Positions 34,704-44,094 of a stretch of 64,000 nt of DNA are shown here, one piece after another; position 1 is the stretch's first letter, and each line of letters starts with the position of its first letter. The translations under genes and the position numbers were made by a program. The notes beneath the pieces are model-generated. The model saw only the letters and a list, made by a program, of their open reading frames with translations, made no database searches and had not been told where the DNA came from. The stretch is from Teichococcus vastitatis (GTDB lineage Bacteria > Pseudomonadota > Alphaproteobacteria > Acetobacterales > Acetobacteraceae). The stretch covers positions 39,853 to 103,852 of the forward strand of contig NZ_QXGS01000011.1 of assembly GCF_003604215.1 (NCBI RefSeq), given 5' to 3'.

Positions 34704-37149
34704 CGCCGTTCTCCAGTGCTGCTAGGCGTTCCTTTGTTCCGAGTAGTTCTGCACGTAGCGCCTTCACGCTCTCAACGAGGAGTGCGATCACGGCGTTGTA
34801 GTTGACGCTCAAGAAGCCTTCGCCATCCGGGTCAGTGCTGGGTGCAGTGGTGTCCTGAACGACAGCTTCCGGCAGAACCGCGCGAATGTCCTGTGCGATC
34901 AAACCGGCGTCACGCTTGTTGTTTAGATCAACGCGCGTGTAGGTGTAGCCGGTCAGCTGAGCAACCTTGCTCAGTGGATCTTCTAGCTGCGCTAGATCGG
35001 TCTTCACGCGTGCATCGGAACCAGCTACCCAGCTACCACCGGAGTAGGCATTGCCGTCACCACGGAAGTCCCAGCTCTTGATGGTAGCACCAGCGCCCAT
35101 GCCAATTCGGTATGCGATGTAGTTGCCCGGCACATGCACGGCCTGAGCATACACAGCGCCCCAGTTGGGGTTACCCTGGTGCAGTGTGATGTAATGGGTG
35201 CCTGCGTCGGTCAGGTAGCCAGTGATCGCATAAGTGCTGCCTGCGTTCACACCACTAGTAGCGCTGATCGCGCCACCAACGCTCAGCCCTGCTGCACCAA
35301 ACTGATAGTTTGTGCCATCCCAGCTCAGGTAGCGGGTCTTGGCCTGGTTCAAGAACAATGCGCCGGTATTGGGCGAAGCGCTGCGGTAGGTGGTGATGTC
35401 CGCAGTGACCGTTAGCTCGCCGGTCATCGTGTCGCCGGTATCCGCCACGCGCCCTGCTAGAGCCGTATCCACGTAGCTCTTGTGAACGGCAGCGTTGGTG
35501 GTGGTGCTCTGTGTGGCCGGGAGCAACACCGGGCCAGTGCTGGTCAAGCTGCTGCCGCTGACTGACAGGCGATTGCTGCCACCGATAAACATGGACAGCG
35601 TGTCGGTGGAGCGATTGTAGGTCAGGTAGTCAGTGGGGTCGAAGTTGATGACCGGGTTACCGCTGCTCATGTAGCTACCGAAGTTGGTAGCAATGGCCAC
35701 TGTGGGAGCAGTAATGGTGCCGCTCAAGTTGGCATTCACGGCGCTCATGTCGCCAGTGCTGACCAGTGTTCCAGCAGACACAGTGCCCGTGGTGGTCAGT
35801 GATGAGGCTTCGATGTTGCCAGCGAAGATGCGACCGGTTGCGCGGTTGATCTGCAAGGGTGTGTCGATATAGCCGCCAAGGTCATTGTAGCGCATAAAGG
35901 CGAAGTTGGAGCCAGCGCCGCCGCCTGTTTCAGCTGCGTTGTTCGCGCTCATGGACCAACGCACTTTCCAGTCCTTCATGAAGCGAAGGGCAGCAGTGTT
36001 GCCAGCAGCAGTGGTGATGCTGAAATCCGCATCGCCGCTGGAACCCCACACGTTGGAGCCAGTCGGGAATGTCTGGCTGGAGGGCCAGAAGTTGTTGTCC
36101 GTGGTCACAGCCAGCGGCTTGCCAGTGGCACCTAGATCAGCAGATGTGCCCACCATGAGCGCGCCAGAGGTGTTGATGCCCAGGAACTTGGTGTTTGTGC
36201 CATCGGCAAAGCTCAAGCTGACATTGGCGGTGCCAGTGCGGCTGAGAGCCAGTGAGGGTCCAACGTTGGCAGTGATGCTGAGCGCGCCAGTGAGCGTGCC
36301 ACCTGTCTTGGCCAGGAACTGGGTTGGGTCAAAGGTAGAAGCCTGAGCGGCGCTGTTAGCCGCGGCGGTAGCACTGTTACCAGCCTCAGTGGCCTTGGTA
36401 GTGGCAGTGGTCGCGCTGTTGGCTGCATTGGTGGCAGAGGTAGAGGCATTGCCAGCAGCCACTACGGCATCATTGGCCTTGGTGCTGGCAGTGCTGGCAC
36501 TGGCGGCTGCATTGCTGGCTGATGTGGCGGCAGCGCTCTGTGCAGCTTCGGCCGCCACCTTGGCTGTTTCGGCGGAAGTGGCCGAAGCGCCAGCAGCGCT
36601 CTTGCTGGCAACCGCAGTGTCAACAACGCCCTGCACGCTGGCCAGGGCATCGGCCTCGGCAGTGGCAATCGCATCCAAGCTCTGCTGCTTGGCGCTGTCC
36701 ACGGCTGCCGATGCACCGCTCACTGTGGCGATAGCGGAAGTGGCAGTGTTGTTGACTGAGCTGATGGCACTGTCACGAATGCTGTTGATGGACGCAATGG
36801 CCTGATCACCTGCATTGGTCACGCCAGCACTGGCATTGGCTGCTGCGTTCTGGGCAGAGCTGGTGGCCTGTGCGAGGATGTTGGTGATCGCGGTGTTCTC
36901 GCGCTCGTCAATGGCCGCTTTGGTAGCAGCTAGAGCCGTGGTGCTGTCAGACACGATCTGCGCACTGGTGTTCTGCACGAGGATGATCTTGCTATCCACA
37001 TCATCCAAGATGGTCTTGGCCTCAGCGGAGCGCTCGGTGATCTCGGCTAGCTGCTCCTGTGCCAGTGTGACCTGAGAGTTCAAGTCTTGTGTGACTGTGG
37101 GCGATACGCCCGTCAGTTTTGCGAGGCTGGTTTCTACATTCTTGGTCAC
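34696..37149 (-). CDS. tail fibre/spike with C-terminal S74 intramolecular chaperone
   Basis: 817 aa. Residues 1-60 are an N-terminal helical part. About residues 60-270 form an Ala/Ser/Thr/Asn-rich low-complexity helical region. The middle is receptor-binding, beta-type. The C-terminal 100 residues are a peptidase S74 domain: GSDARVKTDLAQL (self-cleavage Ser and Lys) followed by AGLIAQDIRAVLPEAV. Such domains trimerise fibres and then cut themselves off. It lies at the distal end of the structural operon after the adaptor gene. Confidence 0.9.
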   Translation of the reverse strand: MTKNVETSLAKLTGVSPTVTQDLNSQVTLAQEQLAEITERSAEAKTILDDVDSKIILVQNTSAQIVSDSTTALAATKAAIDERENTAITNILAQATSSAQNAAANASAGVTNAGDQAIASINSIRDSAISSVNNTATSAIATVSGASAAVDSAKQQSLDAIATAEADALASVQGVVDTAVASKSAAGASATSAETAKVAAEAAQSAAATSASNAAASASTASTKANDAVVAAGNASTSATNAANSATTATTKATEAGNSATAAANSAAQASTFDPTQFLAKTGGTLTGALSITANVGPSLALSRTGTANVSLSFADGTNTKFLGINTSGALMVGTSADLGATGKPLAVTTDNNFWPSSQTFPTGSNVWGSSGDADFSITTAAGNTAALRFMKDWKVRWSMSANNAAETGGGAGSNFAFMRYNDLGGYIDTPLQINRATGRIFAGNIEASSLTTTGTVSAGTLVSTGDMSAVNANLSGTITAPTVAIATNFGSYMSSGNPVINFDPTDYLTYNRSTDTLSMFIGGSNRLSVSGSSLTSTGPVLLPATQSTTTNAAVHKSYVDTALAGRVADTGDTMTGELTVTADITTYRSASPNTGALFLNQAKTRYLSWDGTNYQFGAAGLSVGGAISATSGVNAGSTYAITGYLTDAGTHYITLHQGNPNWGAVYAQAVHVPGNYIAYRIGMGAGATIKSWDFRGDGNAYSGGSWVAGSDARVKTDLAQLEDPLSKVAQLTGYTYTRVDLNNKRDAGLIAQDIRAVLPEAVVQDTTAPSTDPDGEGFLSVNYNAVIALLVESVKALRAELLGTKERLAALENGDV

Positions 37150-37150
37150 G

Positions 37151-37774
37151 TCAGTATTCGCCCAATGGCGCCTCCACTGTCATCATGCCTTCAAAGGCGT
37201 CTTCATCGATTTGGTTCTGGATCTGTGCGCGCAGCTCTTGGTACGTGTTGTTCCAGAGATTGAGGATGCTCTCTTCGGCCAGTAGATCCTTGCCTGCTTC
37301 AACCACTGCTGCGTAGATCAGCAGGTCTGGCATCAAGCGAATGATCTCGTTGTCGTCCTCATCGTTCTCAGGGAACTTCATTTCCGCGTAGTAGCGCAGC
37401 GCGATCTCGGCACCTTCGGCCGGTTGACCACCGATCAGAAAGCGGTCGCCATAGTCGGTGTAGTACTCGGGTGCTGCGGCTGGGTTATACAGCTTGAAGA
37501 AGCGATCTTCGCCTACCTTGAGAAGCGGCTTCATGTTGACCATGAGCGTCTTCATGCGCAGGTAGTCATCTGGCTTGACTGCGTAGGTGCCGGTCGTTGG
37601 GCCTACCGGAGTGACGTTGGTTTTGAGGAGAAAAGGTAGGGTTGGAATGTCGCGCTGGATCTTGACCATGCCGCGATATGCGTACCCGTCGATTGTGTCG
37701 ATGTCGCCAACAGAGCCGTTGTTGAGAGTGGCCTCAATCTGGCGCTTCAACGTTCCATAGTTGTATGTTGCCAT
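37151..37774 (-). CDS. phage head-tail adaptor protein (gp11/tail-tubular-A-like)
   Basis: 207 aa. MATYNYGTLKRQIEATLNNGSV starts a helical adaptor; later DLLIYAAVVEAGKDLLAEESIL resembles adaptor helices of podovirus and P22-like phages that bind below the portal ring. Position after the capsid and before the fibre agrees. It ends 1 nt before the fibre start. Family assignment is by pattern and context. Confidence 0.65.
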   Translation of the reverse strand: MATYNYGTLKRQIEATLNNGSVGDIDTIDGYAYRGMVKIQRDIPTLPFLLKTNVTPVGPTTGTYAVKPDDYLRMKTLMVNMKPLLKVGEDRFFKLYNPAAAPEYYTDYGDRFLIGGQPAEGAEIALRYYAEMKFPENDEDDNEIIRLMPDLLIYAAVVEAGKDLLAEESILNLWNNTYQELRAQIQNQIDEDAFEGMMTVEAPLGEY

Positions 37775-37790
37775 TCCCTACCTCGGGCCT

Positions 37791-38093
37791 TTACAGCCTC
37801 TTTCTTGTTGTCATGAACGCTTCCAGCCCGCCTCGCTTCAGCCGCTTCTGAATGTCGCGTGCCTTCACGTTGGGATCGAAGATGTTGAAACCTTCGCCTA
37901 GCCATTTGGTGACAAAGATGGCCGGGATCTCACCGAGCTTGACGAACTCGCCTAGCTTCTGGTTTTGCATCGCCATTTCTTCTTCACGCAGACGCGCGAG
38001 CCATTGGTCGTCAAGGCGCTGAGTGTTCTTGATGGCCACAGTGCCATCATCTTCGAAGAAAAAGGTCTGCTCTGGGTCAATTAGCTTGAACAT
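37791..38093 (-). CDS. small structural-operon protein
   Basis: 100 aa, basic and acidic mixed, MFKLIDPEQTFFFEDDGTVAI. It lies between capsid and adaptor genes. No domain recognised; possibly a head-decoration or completion protein. A TAAATA motif touches its start (38,098-38,103). Confidence 0.6.
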   Translation of the reverse strand: MFKLIDPEQTFFFEDDGTVAIKNTQRLDDQWLARLREEEMAMQNQKLGEFVKLGEIPAIFVTKWLGEGFNIFDPNVKARDIQKRLKRGGLEAFMTTRKRL

Positions 38094-38097
38094 CAGC

Positions 38098-38103
38098 TAT
38101 TTA
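38098..38103 (-). promoter_or_regulatory. TAAATA motif (late-promoter-like)
   Basis: On the minus strand GTCAATAAATAGCTGATG, only 4 nt from the start codon of the 37791 gene. If it is a -10 element, the transcript would begin inside that gene. Confidence 0.35.
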
Positions 38104-38177
38104 TTGACGCCAGCGAACTGCGGTCGTTCAGTCACAGGAATGGCGCAGCGTTGCCGCTGCGCCATGTGTCACACCGA

Positions 38178-39062
38178 TTAGGTGTTGTTGCCGATTACGA
38201 AGTGACCCTTGCTGTTGTAGTTCTTTAGACCGAACTCACCGATGGTCATGTAGTTGTCGCTGTCACCGGTTACGGCTAGCTCGCGAGTTGCCCACGGGCG
38301 ATACCAGGCTAGCTTGCAGAGAGACGGGTCATAAGCGATCACGTCGCTCTCTAGCTGGAGACGGTTTAGAACAGTCTTCAGGGTGCCGAAGCTGGACTCA
38401 TACACGCTCACCACGTTGGTGATGGTGGTGGTCTTGTCGTTGAGGCTGCGAGTGCGGCCGCCAGCAATGGCGAATGCGTTCACAGTGTTGGCGTGCTTCG
38501 GAGCATAGCTGAGGATGGAGGGTGTGCCACCGGCAGTGTAGCAAGCCTGGAACTTGGCTAGCAGACGGGCCTCAGTGAAAGCAGCAGCGGTGCTCGGGCG
38601 GTCAATCATGTCAGCGCTGATGAGTGCCTGCAGAGAGGCAGTCTTTGCACCGACTGCGCCAGCCTGAGCGGCCTTGGCCTGACCAGATAGAAGAGCCTTC
38701 TCCTGATCGCGCTTTAGGGACTTACCGGCGTTGACCTGCTGGCGAGCCTTCTCGCTCTTGCGGCCATGTAGCTTGGCTGCGTCAACTGAACCAGTTACAC
38801 CGAAGACCTTCTTCATGATCTGGGTGCGGTTCTCGACCATCACGGTCGGGGTGTAGTTGGCATCACCGGCTGCGGCGCCTTCTACGGCCGCGTTCTCGCC
38901 AGGGGCGTCAAGGTAGTCTTCCTGCCAGCCGAAGGTCTGGTTGTGAACCTTCTCGCTGCCGATGGAGGTGACGTAAGGAGTGGCAGCCGGATCAATCATG
39001 CTGATGACGTCAGATACGTCCTCAACCTTGCCAACTAGAGTGGATGTGCTTGCAATAGCCAT
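38178..39062 (-). CDS. major capsid protein, SU10/DUF5309 type
   Basis: 294 aa. The N-terminus has VSDVISMIDPAATPYVTSIG; mid-protein KKVFGVTGSVDAAKLHGRK; then EKALLSGQAKA and a C-terminal domain with YDPSLCKLAWYRPWATREL. These are hallmarks of the SU10-type HK97-fold capsid family (DUF5309). It follows the scaffold gene. It forms the icosahedral head. Confidence 0.88.
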   Translation of the reverse strand: MAIASTSTLVGKVEDVSDVISMIDPAATPYVTSIGSEKVHNQTFGWQEDYLDAPGENAAVEGAAAGDANYTPTVMVENRTQIMKKVFGVTGSVDAAKLHGRKSEKARQQVNAGKSLKRDQEKALLSGQAKAAQAGAVGAKTASLQALISADMIDRPSTAAAFTEARLLAKFQACYTAGGTPSILSYAPKHANTVNAFAIAGGRTRSLNDKTTTITNVVSVYESSFGTLKTVLNRLQLESDVIAYDPSLCKLAWYRPWATRELAVTGDSDNYMTIGEFGLKNYNSKGHFVIGNNT

Positions 39063-39092
39063 TGTGCGTCCTTTCTTGGATCATCTTGGTTG

Positions 39093-40124
39093 TTAGTCCC
39101 GGTAGCAAGCCATGAGCGCTGCCATGGCGTCGTCAGTGGAGCCGGATTTGCGAAGTTTGCGCATCGCATCATCAGTGCCGTTGCTCTGCTTTCCAGCAGT
39201 GCTCTGCGGCTTGATGACCTTGGCTGGTTCGGCCACTACCTTCTTGATCTCAGGCTTCTTGGCCTGGGCTTGATCGTAGAGGTATGCCTTTTCCATCATC
39301 TTAAAGAGAGGTGCGTTGAAGTGCTTGATCTGCTCTTCCTGAGTTAGACCCATCTGCAATGCGTAGGGGCCCAGCTTCATGGCTAGATCGCGCACCTGTT
39401 CTTTGGTGCGGCCTTCCTTCTCATACATCTCATCAATCTGTGCGGACACAGCGGCGATGCGCTTCTGCTCGGATTGCTGGCGCTCTACCTGTGCGGCCTG
39501 TGAGAAGTCCTTCTTCTCGCGTTCGGCCTTCTGTAGATCATTCCAGCGCTCGGACACTTCGGCTTCAAGTGCGTCATACTGCTCGCGAGAAATGCGCTTT
39601 TCCTGTAGATCAGCGAGTGCTCGTGCTGGTGTGTATGCCTCGAATTCCTTCATGCGGGCGACTGCACGTTCGTAGTTCGCGTTGATTACCTTCTCAACGT
39701 GAGCGTGCTTGGTAGCAGCAGCCTCTTCCTTTGCAGAAAGTTCTTGGGCTCTTCGTGTCAACGAAGCCTGTAGCCCGGCGGTCTTCTTGAGATCACGTAT
39801 GGATAACTTCTCAGTCTTGCCATCCACTGTGACCTCCACGACATCATCATCGCTGATGGTGTGCGGTGCAGCTTCTGGCTCTTCTGATGCCTCTTCGGCG
39901 GAAGTGTCCTCGGTGTCCTCAATCTCCTCGTCGGTTGCTTCGTCGCTGTCGTGTTCCTCAGAGGTAAAGCCCTCCTCTTCGGCGTCACGCTTTCCGGGTG
40001 TCGTGTCTTCGGATGACCCTTCGGTGTCCTCATAGCGATCTAGAAAGGCTTGAATGGCCTGATCATCAGTTAGGCCTGAACTGTTCTCGGTGTCTGTTAC
40101 GATGACCGAAGTAGTCTCTGACAT
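39093..40124 (-). CDS. head scaffolding protein
   Basis: 343 aa. Residues 1-95 are extremely acidic (D/E/S/T-rich). Residues 110-250 are a charged coiled coil (RRAQELSAKEEAAATKHAH). The C-terminus is short and basic (DDAMRKLRKSGSTDD), typical of scaffold-capsid docking. Located directly before the capsid gene. It would direct procapsid assembly. No protease domain is seen. Confidence 0.75.
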   Translation of the reverse strand: MSETTSVIVTDTENSSGLTDDQAIQAFLDRYEDTEGSSEDTTPGKRDAEEEGFTSEEHDSDEATDEEIEDTEDTSAEEASEEPEAAPHTISDDDVVEVTVDGKTEKLSIRDLKKTAGLQASLTRRAQELSAKEEAAATKHAHVEKVINANYERAVARMKEFEAYTPARALADLQEKRISREQYDALEAEVSERWNDLQKAEREKKDFSQAAQVERQQSEQKRIAAVSAQIDEMYEKEGRTKEQVRDLAMKLGPYALQMGLTQEEQIKHFNAPLFKMMEKAYLYDQAQAKKPEIKKVVAEPAKVIKPQSTAGKQSNGTDDAMRKLRKSGSTDDAMAALMACYRD

Positions 40125-40156
40125 GTGCTGTCCTTGGATTCAGTTATTGACAGCAC

Positions 40157-40162
40157 TATTTA
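40157..40162 (-). promoter_or_regulatory. TAAATA motif upstream of scaffold gene
   Basis: Minus strand GGATTAAATAGTGCTG, 32 nt before the scaffold ATG; it includes the stop codon of the preceding gene. Spacing matches those at 49524 and 52680, a likely late promoter core. Confidence 0.5.
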
Positions 40163-40432
40163 ATCCTCTGCGAAGTCGTCTCCCTGTGCGAGACGGTCTT
40201 CACGTGAGTTTTTCTGGAACACCCAGTCATTGAGTTCCACGGTCAGTTCGCGCAGCGCATGCACCTTGCGGAACAGCCTCTCGCGCGTCTCACCATCCTC
40301 TAGCCCGGTGGTCATGATGGAGGAGAGATAACCCTGCTCCACCACGTAGCGCACTGCCTGGAAGGCTTCGTTCTCTAGTAGCTCCTGAGCTGCAATGCCG
40401 CGCTGAATGATCTTCTGGTCTTGTTCGTCCAT
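40160..40432 (-). CDS. small acidic protein between portal and scaffold
   Basis: 90 aa, MDEQDQKIIQRGIAAQELLE, helical, acidic end (AQGDDFAED). It starts 3 nt after the portal stop. No known domain; the position between portal and scaffold recurs for small head proteins in podoviruses. Confidence 0.65.
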   Translation of the reverse strand: MDEQDQKIIQRGIAAQELLENEAFQAVRYVVEQGYLSSIMTTGLEDGETRERLFRKVHALRELTVELNDWVFQKNSREDRLAQGDDFAED

Positions 40433-40435
40433 TGC

Positions 40436-42496
40436 TTAGCTCCCGCTTGTTAGCTTGATGATGGCATTCACGTCCTGCGCATCGCGGGCCAGTTCGAGAT
40501 TGGCTTCTTCCATCTGCATGCTGTGGTCGAGTTCTGCGCTCTTTCTCTCTTCGGTCATGGCCTTGAGTTCAATCTCAGCCTTGCGCAGTGCGAAGTCCTG
40601 CTCACCCTTGAGTGCCTTGACCTCTGCCGTTAACTGAGCCTGACGCAATGTGGCTTGAGCCTTCATCTGGCCAATCTGCACCTGAGCCATATTGGCCTGC
40701 TGCTGAGCCTCGATGAGCTTCATCTGTAGCTGGAGGTTGGCATCGGGGCCGGGCTTGGCGGCCTGCTCAACCGGTAGCAGCACCTTGTCCACGTTGGGCA
40801 AGCCCATGAGGCTGAGGTACTTGGCAGCGAATAGGCGCTTCTGTGCGGGGCCGAACATGCTGGCTAGAGCGGGGTCCTGGCTGAACATGGTAAACGTGGC
40901 CACCAGCTTCTGAGCTTCAGCCTGACGGTGTTCCGGGCTGAGATGGAGTTCGGCGGTCACTTGGCGGCGTTCGCGCCACTTCTCAGGAGAAACAGGCACA
41001 TAGCTGCCTGCCACCTCCACGATGACTTCCTTTTTCTCGTAGCGGAGTGCCAGGTCGTAGATGGCTAGCTTTAGCTCAGCGATGAACTCCGCAAGCCACT
41101 TGGCACTGAGTGTCATCTTCTGCTGGCTGGCCGAAGTGACCTGATCCAGCAGTGCGCCGCTGTTCTGCTTGCCGACGACATTCTGGTTGATGCCCATGGC
41201 CGTGCGGCTGACGCCGCTGATGCTCTCAGCCTTGGTGGCCATCAGCTCTAAGGTGGTCATCACATAGGGGTTGATGGTGGGCTGTGGCAGCAGACCCACC
41301 GCATTGAGGTTGTCCACGTTGACCATGCCGCCAAAGCGTAGGTCGGTCAGCTCAGCCGGGTTCTTTAGGCCGCCCTTGGCCACCATGTAGCGGGGGATGC
41401 TGCTGAACACAGTCTGATCCACCAGGGAGCGCATGATCGTGCTGTTGACGTTCTGCGTGGGGATGAGGCGTGCAGCGTAGTTGTTGCCCCAGAAGGTGTG
41501 GCTGACCGGCAGAGCGCAATAGCTGACGAAGCGTACGGTGTCGGCTACCTGCTTCTCTAGGATGTAGTCGCCTACCTTCGTGACCTGCCAGCGCTTCTCG
41601 CCCTTGCCGTCCACGTTGAGATAGACATAGCATTCCTCAACTTGAACTAGCTGATCGTCCTCATTCTCCTCGGTGCCGTCCTCACCGGCAGCATCGGCGC
41701 GAGCAATGCGCTCGCTGTTGAAAGAGAGGTCGTCACTGGCAGAACGTGCCTGCTCTAGCTTGTCCTCGTTATAGCCCTGCGCCACCAGTTCGCTGATGCG
41801 ACGGCGGCTGCGATGCGCGATGAACGTGGCTTCCTGAATGCACTTGGCACCGGGATTGATGATGAACTCTTCGGCCGGAATGTTGGCGATGCGAACTTGG
41901 CTGCGGTCGATGTCCTTGTAGAGCTTGCCGCTCATCTGACCTGTTTTCGGGTCGATCTCCAAGGGCTCGTCGCGCTGCTTGAACTTGTCCTGCTCGCTGA
42001 CGCCGCTCTGCATTTCCTGCATCATGAGCATCACGGCATCCTCTGTGCCGCTGATCTCGAATTCCTCAGTCTCGGTGATCTTCTCCCACCACACTTTGAC
42101 GACTGCATTGCGTGCGAGAAGTGCGTCATGCATGGCGTCGTGTAGGATGCGGCTGCCGGGATTGAGCTTGTTCAGAACGTGGTCCGTGTAGGCAGTGGCA
42201 ACACGAGCCTCTACCTCATCCTTGTCATCCTCGGGTGTGAAGCAGATGTTGCTGAGGCCCTGATGGATGGCGTTGAGAATGACAGCCTTGGTGCTCTCAA
42301 CGTTGTCGTAGATGTCGTTGCTGTTGAACTTGGAGCGCTTGCCAACTGGTAGAGGTAGCTCGCCATTGTAGTACTTCAGCACTTCCTCACGCTCTTGGCT
42401 TCGCGTGGTTGCGCCGCGCCCATCGGCGCGTGCAAGGTGCTGGTCTAGAACGCTGACGATTTCCCTGTCAGAGAGTTTCTTCTTCTTGTCTGCCAT
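40436..42496 (-). CDS. portal protein (podovirus/SU10-like)
   Basis: 686 aa. N-terminal YYNGELPLPVGKRSKFNSNDIYD, then DALLARNAVVKVWWEK, DVESTKAV-type contact helices, and a long C-terminal coiled coil (AQVQIGQMKAQATLRQAQL), as in P22/SU10-type portals. It forms the dodecameric DNA channel at the head vertex. It lies 8 nt after TerL. It is unrelated to the broken portal of prophage A at 28073. Confidence 0.9.
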   Translation of the reverse strand: MADKKKKLSDREIVSVLDQHLARADGRGATTRSQEREEVLKYYNGELPLPVGKRSKFNSNDIYDNVESTKAVILNAIHQGLSNICFTPEDDKDEVEARVATAYTDHVLNKLNPGSRILHDAMHDALLARNAVVKVWWEKITETEEFEISGTEDAVMLMMQEMQSGVSEQDKFKQRDEPLEIDPKTGQMSGKLYKDIDRSQVRIANIPAEEFIINPGAKCIQEATFIAHRSRRRISELVAQGYNEDKLEQARSASDDLSFNSERIARADAAGEDGTEENEDDQLVQVEECYVYLNVDGKGEKRWQVTKVGDYILEKQVADTVRFVSYCALPVSHTFWGNNYAARLIPTQNVNSTIMRSLVDQTVFSSIPRYMVAKGGLKNPAELTDLRFGGMVNVDNLNAVGLLPQPTINPYVMTTLELMATKAESISGVSRTAMGINQNVVGKQNSGALLDQVTSASQQKMTLSAKWLAEFIAELKLAIYDLALRYEKKEVIVEVAGSYVPVSPEKWRERRQVTAELHLSPEHRQAEAQKLVATFTMFSQDPALASMFGPAQKRLFAAKYLSLMGLPNVDKVLLPVEQAAKPGPDANLQLQMKLIEAQQQANMAQVQIGQMKAQATLRQAQLTAEVKALKGEQDFALRKAEIELKAMTEERKSAELDHSMQMEEANLELARDAQDVNAIIKLTSGS

Positions 42497-42504
42497 TCAT
42501 TCCC

Positions 42505-44094
42505 TTACAGCCCTTCTACATACCAGTCTTCTTGGTTTGTAATCGGCTCCCATCTGCGTTCGTGAATCCAAAGGGCCAGTGCCAGGCTCATCACACAGTC
42601 ATCGTGATTTCTGCCTTCTGCGCCCATGCCGCCATCTGGCTTCTCAACAAAGCTCTTGAGTTCAGCTAGCGTGATCTTGTCTGGGATATTTATCTCCCTC
42701 TCACGCAGCGCTTTCTTGAGGCGGTCGATGAGCTGTGGCTTGGTCTTCTTGTTGGTGTTGAAACCCAGTTTGACGGTCTGCTCTTCGGTGATCTTGTCCA
42801 CCACCACTTCGGTGAAGACGTTCTTGTAGCCAATGTGCTTGTAGAGTTCGTTCAGCACCGTGCCACCATGGTTGTTGTTCTCCACGATGACCTTGGCCTC
42901 ATTGTAGTGCAGTGCGATCCTCTCCAGATGATGTGCAAACACGTCCGGTTGGATCTGTGCTCTGTAGCGAGCCACGAGATTGCCGTCTGAATCCAGCACG
43001 TGACTGACTGACCAGTCTTTGCCCTTGGCAGTGCTACCGCTGGCTACGTCACCTGACACATAGTAAGTCTCACCGGGCTTGGGCTCCTGCCACACTGCCA
43101 AGGCGCCGCGGCTGTTCTCATGAAGGCCAGTGCTGTCGATGGAGTATGTGGCCTTGGGTTCCTTGGCTGTCTGCTGCTCCAAGTGCGACGGCGGAAACAC
43201 GGGCGTACCTGAAGTGAGAAATGCCTCTTCAGCTGTGCTGGGGTATTCCTGCTTGAATGCATCGGGTCCGATTTCCGCGATCTTCATGCGTCGGAACATC
43301 AGCTGCTCGTCATCCAGCTTGTTCAAGCGCTTGAGCTTCTTCTCGTCGTCTGTGTAGGCCAGCTTGCCCGTAACGGGTTCGCGATATTCAGCTTCCTCAA
43401 ACCACGGGATGAACAGCGCCACGAAGTCACTCTCGCCGTTTACGGCCTTCTGCCACTCTCTGTAGAAGATGTTGCCCACGCCATTGGCAGTGCTCTCGAT
43501 GATCCTCACCGTGCCATCGGCAGGGGAGATGGCCTGCATCAAGCCGTTGAAGTTGTCTTCGGCTGTGGCTGCTGGCCAGAACGCAAGCTCTGAAAGATGC
43601 GCGTAGAAAAAGGTGTCACCGCGTCCGATGCCGTCACCGCCCGCCGTTGCTACTGCATAGCCACTGTCCAGCTTGTCGAAAGCTAGCTGGCGGCCGTTGC
43701 GGTGGCTGGTGCTGGGCTTGAGTGGCATCATGGGATGGTTGTTGATGCCGTCGTGAAAGCGCTTGGTCATGTCAAAGAGGTTGGTTGATGCCTCGCTCTT
43801 ATGCGTGACCACGATGGCTTTCTTGCTCTTGTTCTGACTGACCTTGTAATAGAGGTAACCACCTGTGGCCGTGCTCATACCCTGCTGACGTGCCTTCAAG
43901 ATGATCACGCTGGCGCGGCCCTTTGTCCGCAGCAGTTCTTCGATCAGGTCAATCAGGCGCAGCTGAGCTGGCTTCAGAGTGAGGGTGGTGGTTTCGCCCT
44001 TCTTGGTCTTGATCTTCAGCGGTGCTTTTTCGGCATAGAACTTGAAGTCAGTGTAGAACCGTTTGCGAAGGGCCTTGAGGGCCGCTTCGTTCAT
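42505..44094 (-). CDS. terminase large subunit
   Basis: 529 aa. The N-terminal ATPase has Walker A-like LKARQQGMST (residues 67-76), a Walker B region around FYAHLSELAFWP, and a coupling motif in IIESTANGVG. The C-terminal RNase H-like nuclease begins near TYYVSGDVASG with its Asp and continues DDCVMSLALAL. It packages and cuts phage DNA. It overlaps the TerS stop by ATGA. Confidence 0.93.
   Translation of the reverse strand: MNEAALKALRKRFYTDFKFYAEKAPLKIKTKKGETTTLTLKPAQLRLIDLIEELLRTKGRASVIILKARQQGMSTATGGYLYYKVSQNKSKKAIVVTHKSEASTNLFDMTKRFHDGINNHPMMPLKPSTSHRNGRQLAFDKLDSGYAVATAGGDGIGRGDTFFYAHLSELAFWPAATAEDNFNGLMQAISPADGTVRIIESTANGVGNIFYREWQKAVNGESDFVALFIPWFEEAEYREPVTGKLAYTDDEKKLKRLNKLDDEQLMFRRMKIAEIGPDAFKQEYPSTAEEAFLTSGTPVFPPSHLEQQTAKEPKATYSIDSTGLHENSRGALAVWQEPKPGETYYVSGDVASGSTAKGKDWSVSHVLDSDGNLVARYRAQIQPDVFAHHLERIALHYNEAKVIVENNNHGGTVLNELYKHIGYKNVFTEVVVDKITEEQTVKLGFNTNKKTKPQLIDRLKKALREREINIPDKITLAELKSFVEKPDGGMGAEGRNHDDCVMSLALALWIHERRWEPITNQEDWYVEGL
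42686..42691 (-). promoter_or_regulatory. TAAATA motif inside terminase gene
   Basis: Minus strand GGAGATAAATATCCC, about 190 nt before the portal start. It is the only intragenic copy; it could give an internal portal transcript or be chance. Confidence 0.25.
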
